Shown here: positions 30,641 to 32,749 of the stretch, piece by piece
Layout: the number at the start of each line of letters is the position of its first letter
How positions within the stretch are numbered: the stretch's first letter is position 1
Assembly: GCA_028704555.1 (NCBI GenBank)
Contig: JAQWFD010000042.1
Coordinates: forward strand, 1-32,749
From: Desulfobacterales bacterium
Lineage (GTDB): Bacteria; Desulfobacterota; Desulfobacteria; Desulfobacterales; JAQWFD01
Reading direction: 5' to 3'
DNA length: 32,749 nucleotides
Made by a program: the position numbers and the translations under genes
The notes under the pieces: model-generated
What the model saw: the letters and a program-made list of their open reading frames with translations, nothing else
Told to the model about the DNA's origin: nothing
The model's database searches: none

Positions 30641-30670
30641 TTGACAGCGGACCGATTCCAATGCTAATTT
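30641..30670 (+). promoter_or_regulatory. Candidate sigma-70-type promoter for rtcA
   Basis: TTGACA (30641-30646), 18-bp spacer, TAATTT (30665-30670). The -35 is consensus; the -10 is weak. It lies 130 bases before the rtcA start in the divergent gap. No sigma-54 (GG-N10-GC) site was noticed, although E. coli rtcA is sigma-54 controlled. Confidence 0.35.
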
Positions 30671-30732
30671 AAAAACACTCTAATTCAATGTTTCGCCAAT
30701 GCCAATTAAAAATTCGATGAGAGATGTCAGGG

Positions 30733-30797
30733 TAAAAAAATCAGGCAGCAGGGAACGTAAAAAAGGCGGGTAACAAGATAACAGATCACTGACAGGA
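30733..30797 (+). repeat. Heptamer-family tract before rtcA
   Basis: CAGGCAGC and CGTAAAAAA (shared with 22656-22674) followed by GTAACAA, GATAACAG and ATCACTGACAGG, ending just before the ATG at 30800. More degenerate than the others. Confidence 0.55.
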
Positions 30798-30799
30798 CT

Positions 30800-31864
30800 A
30801 TGATAACCATCGATGGGTCATATATGGAAGGCGGCGGACAAATCATCCGGACCGCTCTGGCATTTTCGGCACTTACCCGAAAGCCGTTTCGAGCCGTAAA
30901 CATCCGGCATAACCGTCCGGTTCCCGGTTTGAAACGGCAGCATCTGTCCTGTATCGATGCGCTTCAACAGCTTACGGGGGCAAAGGTCGAGGGCGGGGCA
31001 TTGAAATCCTCCCGCATTGAATTTGTTCCGGGCAGGCTGGTTCCAAAGACCCTGGCGATTGATATCGGCACGGCCGGTTCCATTACCCTCCTGCTTCAAT
31101 CCCTGATGCTGCCGCTCATGTTTGCCGGCAGCCGTATTGATCTGATGCTTACCGGTGGTACGGATACGAGGTGGAGCATCCCCATCGATTATTTCAAGCA
31201 CATCATCGTGCCCTATGCCAATGCGTTTGCCGGCATCGACAGCCATGTCATTCGCAGGGGCTTTTTCCCGAAAGGACAGGGCCGGGTGGATATTACCGTC
31301 CGGCCCGGATATCACATCGACGATTTTGATACGATGGGCCATTTCCTCCGGTATTTGCGCAGCAAAGTGGCCCCGATCATGCTGCTGGAAAAAGAACAGC
31401 CGGTCTGTATAAAGGGGGTGGCATCAGCTTCCGGGTCGCTGAAGAAGGCCGAGGTGTCAAAGCGGATGATTTCGGGCGCTACGAACAGGCTTAACGGGTT
31501 GTGGCCGGTGGACATCATGGAGCAATATAGCCCGTCGGCTTCCAGCGGCGCCATTATTACGCTGTGGGCGGTCGGTAGCCGGGGCGGTGTATCCATGGGG
31601 GCCGATTGCCTGGGGCAGAGGGGCAAACGCGCTGAAATCGTGGGCGAAACAGCCGCGACAAAACTTTTTGAATTGTTGAATTCGGATGCGGCAGTTGACT
31701 GCCATCTGGCCGACAACCTGATCCCGTTGCTGGCACTGGCGCGCGGTCGCATGAAAACCAATCAGATCACCGGTCATATCCGTTCCAACTGTTATGTCTG
31801 TGAGCAGTTCATCGACGTGGCATTCGATATCGATGAACAAAACGGCATCATCCGGGTTGTCTGA
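30800..31864 (+). CDS. rtcA: RNA 3'-terminal phosphate cyclase
   Basis: A 354-residue cytoplasmic enzyme that turns an RNA 3'-phosphate into a 2',3'-cyclic phosphate using ATP through an adenylated His. Seen: ITIDGSYMEGGGQIIRTALAFSALT (2-26), RPVPGLKRQHLSCIDAL, IDIGTAGSITLLLQSL, LTGGTDTRWSIPIDYF, RRGFFPKGQGRV and SRGGVSMGADCLGQRGKRAE. The nucleophile His is H302 in AVDCHLADNLIPLLALA. Length is normal. No rtcB ligase or rtcR regulator is in the window. The neighbouring divergent gene encodes a PIN-domain RNase-like protein. The ribosome site is weak (GACAGGACT), and the start is fixed by the conserved first strand. Confidence 0.95.
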   Translation: MITIDGSYMEGGGQIIRTALAFSALTRKPFRAVNIRHNRPVPGLKRQHLSCIDALQQLTGAKVEGGALKSSRIEFVPGRLVPKTLAIDIGTAGSITLLLQSLMLPLMFAGSRIDLMLTGGTDTRWSIPIDYFKHIIVPYANAFAGIDSHVIRRGFFPKGQGRVDITVRPGYHIDDFDTMGHFLRYLRSKVAPIMLLEKEQPVCIKGVASASGSLKKAEVSKRMISGATNRLNGLWPVDIMEQYSPSASSGAIITLWAVGSRGGVSMGADCLGQRGKRAEIVGETAATKLFELLNSDAAVDCHLADNLIPLLALARGRMKTNQITGHIRSNCYVCEQFIDVAFDIDEQNGIIRVV

Positions 31865-31933
31865 CGTCCGGATGGAAGATATTTTTTCGCAATCCTACCC
31901 GGCTCAGGGGATTTTTCTGGTTGCCTCAGACGC

Positions 31934-32098
31934 TTATGGATCGGTTGCCGGGTGCTGATTTCCGGCCGGCAGGTGACCGGCAGAAGACATATCCGGTTTT
32001 GAATCCGGTTTTTTACCGATATTCAATAATCCGAAAATAAAGGCGCATGCAAAAAAGGTTATCGCTGATCCTGTCAGAAAGGCTATCCATACATCCAT
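31934..32098 (-). CDS. Small membrane protein (54 aa)
   Basis: A short gene with strong start signals: GGAGG six bases before ATG 32098. Residues 4-27 form a hydrophobic helix (WIAFLTGSAITFFACAFIFG is its core), followed by a basic turn (IGKK) and a polar tail with a KPDSKPD repeat and HLPAGNQHPATDP. Topology is probably N-out or periplasmic with the tail in the cytoplasm, by the positive-inside rule. No family recognised. It converges with rtcA across 69 bases. Confidence 0.65.
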   Translation of the reverse strand: MDVWIAFLTGSAITFFACAFIFGLLNIGKKPDSKPDMSSAGHLPAGNQHPATDP

Positions 32099-32749
32099 CG
32101 GTTACCTCCGCTTTTTCGGTTACAAATCCGTTTTCCGGGGTTTACAGAGATTGCTGATCGAAATTGTCTATTATCCCCATGTGGGTCAGGAGAAGATTTA
32201 GTCCTTGAAATACGTCAGGTTTTGCGTTGGTTGAAATTTTTGCAGTCCTTGAATTTGAAAAAGAACTATCCGGTTTCCGGAAGGTCACGAACGATGCGCC
32301 GTATGATAATGTGATATCAGGAATGTTGAGTATATAAATGACGGGTCTGCACAGTTGGATCGGTAACGAATTGATATTCAAAAATATACCCATAGTGATA
32401 ACCGTGTCAATGACTTTCATGGATCACGGTTATTCTGTCTGAAGGCCCTGAACGGCGGTCAGGTGTGGCCTTTCAGCTACCGGGTGCGCTGTCGTGTCGT
32501 ATGCACCTCCGGCACCCCGGCGCTGTGAGGGCACAGACGACGATGGGCGATGGAAACGGCAAAGATAGACCACTTCAAGCATGCTGTTGAATTGTTCCGG
32601 GCGATATGATACTGGTTCATTCTTCCTAACCCAAGTTCGCCAAAATTGATGGCGTAGAGGATGAAATTTGGCCAAATTGAGCCATATGAGTCATCTAACT
32701 ATCTGATATTTTTAGATCAGAATTTTTTGAAAGTCAATGTAGTGACCCA
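32099..32749. other. Gene-poor right end of the window
   Basis: A minus-strand frame 32142-32420 (92 aa, MKVIDTVITMGIFLNINSLPIQL start) and another at 32430-32675 (81 aa) are open, but neither has a ribosome site or recognisable motif, so neither is called with confidence. An inverted repeat AACCGTG (32400-32406) / CACGGTT (32425-32431) sits over the start of the first. The last 60 bases hold a short CTGAT/ATCAG repeat. No terminator for a gene beyond the edge is evident. Confidence 0.4.

Noticed and set aside
32430..32675. Minus-strand frame of 81 residues at the right end
   Set aside because: No ribosome site, odd composition rich in Pro, Arg and His, and no family recognised; likely a chance frame.
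1..32749. CRISPR array or integron-like repeats
   Set aside because: No regularly spaced 25-40 bp direct repeats were found. The only periodic sequence has a 7-nt period without spacers.

Overview
The window looks like a chromosomal stretch from a deltaproteobacterial anaerobe, probably of the Desulfobacterota / Desulfobacteraceae type. The sequence evidence is: a C-terminal piece of an AsrB/hydrogenase-gamma-like flavoprotein at the left edge, a LarC nickel chelatase, several TTG/GTG starts, mixed strand use with short operons, and moderate GC with AT-rich intergenic gaps. This placement is inference from gene content. I found no tRNA, rRNA or CRISPR array, and no phage or plasmid backbone genes.

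Layout. 1-2000: the end of an electron-transfer flavoprotein subunit, a small hypothetical gene, an EamA-type exporter and a terminator. 2039-7355: a tight four-gene ABC import operon (family 5 binding protein, two permeases, and one gene fusing both ATPases). 7600-9262: an uncertain interrupted small ORF and larC. 9308-10444: a DUF418/acyltransferase-like membrane protein on the minus strand. 10500-11233: a structured leader with an intrinsic terminator, then cutA. 11373-12686: a complete IS4-family element with 29-bp ends and a 9-bp target duplication. 12917-14648: an ArsN2-like acetyltransferase, a nested palindrome and a hypothetical gene. 14659-17376: a DinG-type helicase with a degenerate exonuclease-like N-domain. 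17547-23600: two dihydrouridine synthases, a cysteine desulfurase / selenocysteine lyase-like enzyme, a flavoprotein of the type fused to SelD elsewhere, small membrane and hypothetical genes, and a periplasmic thioredoxin. 23728-26808: a histidine kinase remnant running into the end of an acyl-CoA synthetase gene, and a ferritin-like protein. 26834-30601: a long perfect hairpin, a TPR protein, a MITE-like inverted repeat, a quinone oxidoreductase-like MDR enzyme, a CDF metal exporter and a PIN-domain protein. 30800-32749: rtcA, a 54-residue membrane protein and a gene-poor right end.

Themes. Metal handling recurs: an ABC importer of the peptide/nickel family lies upstream of larC, and there are also CutA, a CDF exporter and a ferritin-like protein. 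A second theme is sulfur/selenium and RNA modification: a NifS-like enzyme with an AACHSD active-site loop, a SelD-associated type flavoprotein, two Dus enzymes, RtcA and a PIN RNase-like protein.

The most unusual sequence-level feature is a family of degenerate 7-nt-period tracts in at least six gene junctions between 17.4 and 30.8 kb. They share a vocabulary (GGACTGA, AGTAGGC, AGCTGAC, ATAACCC) and a rough block order. One pair, downstream of two unrelated genes 10 kb apart, shares an identical 19-mer. Other points worth attention are the hybrid DinG architecture (exonuclease fold without its acidic motif, plus four candidate FeS cysteines), a transposase ribosome site hidden in a hairpin, a degenerate signature motif in the second ATPase half, and an in-frame TGA at 7721.
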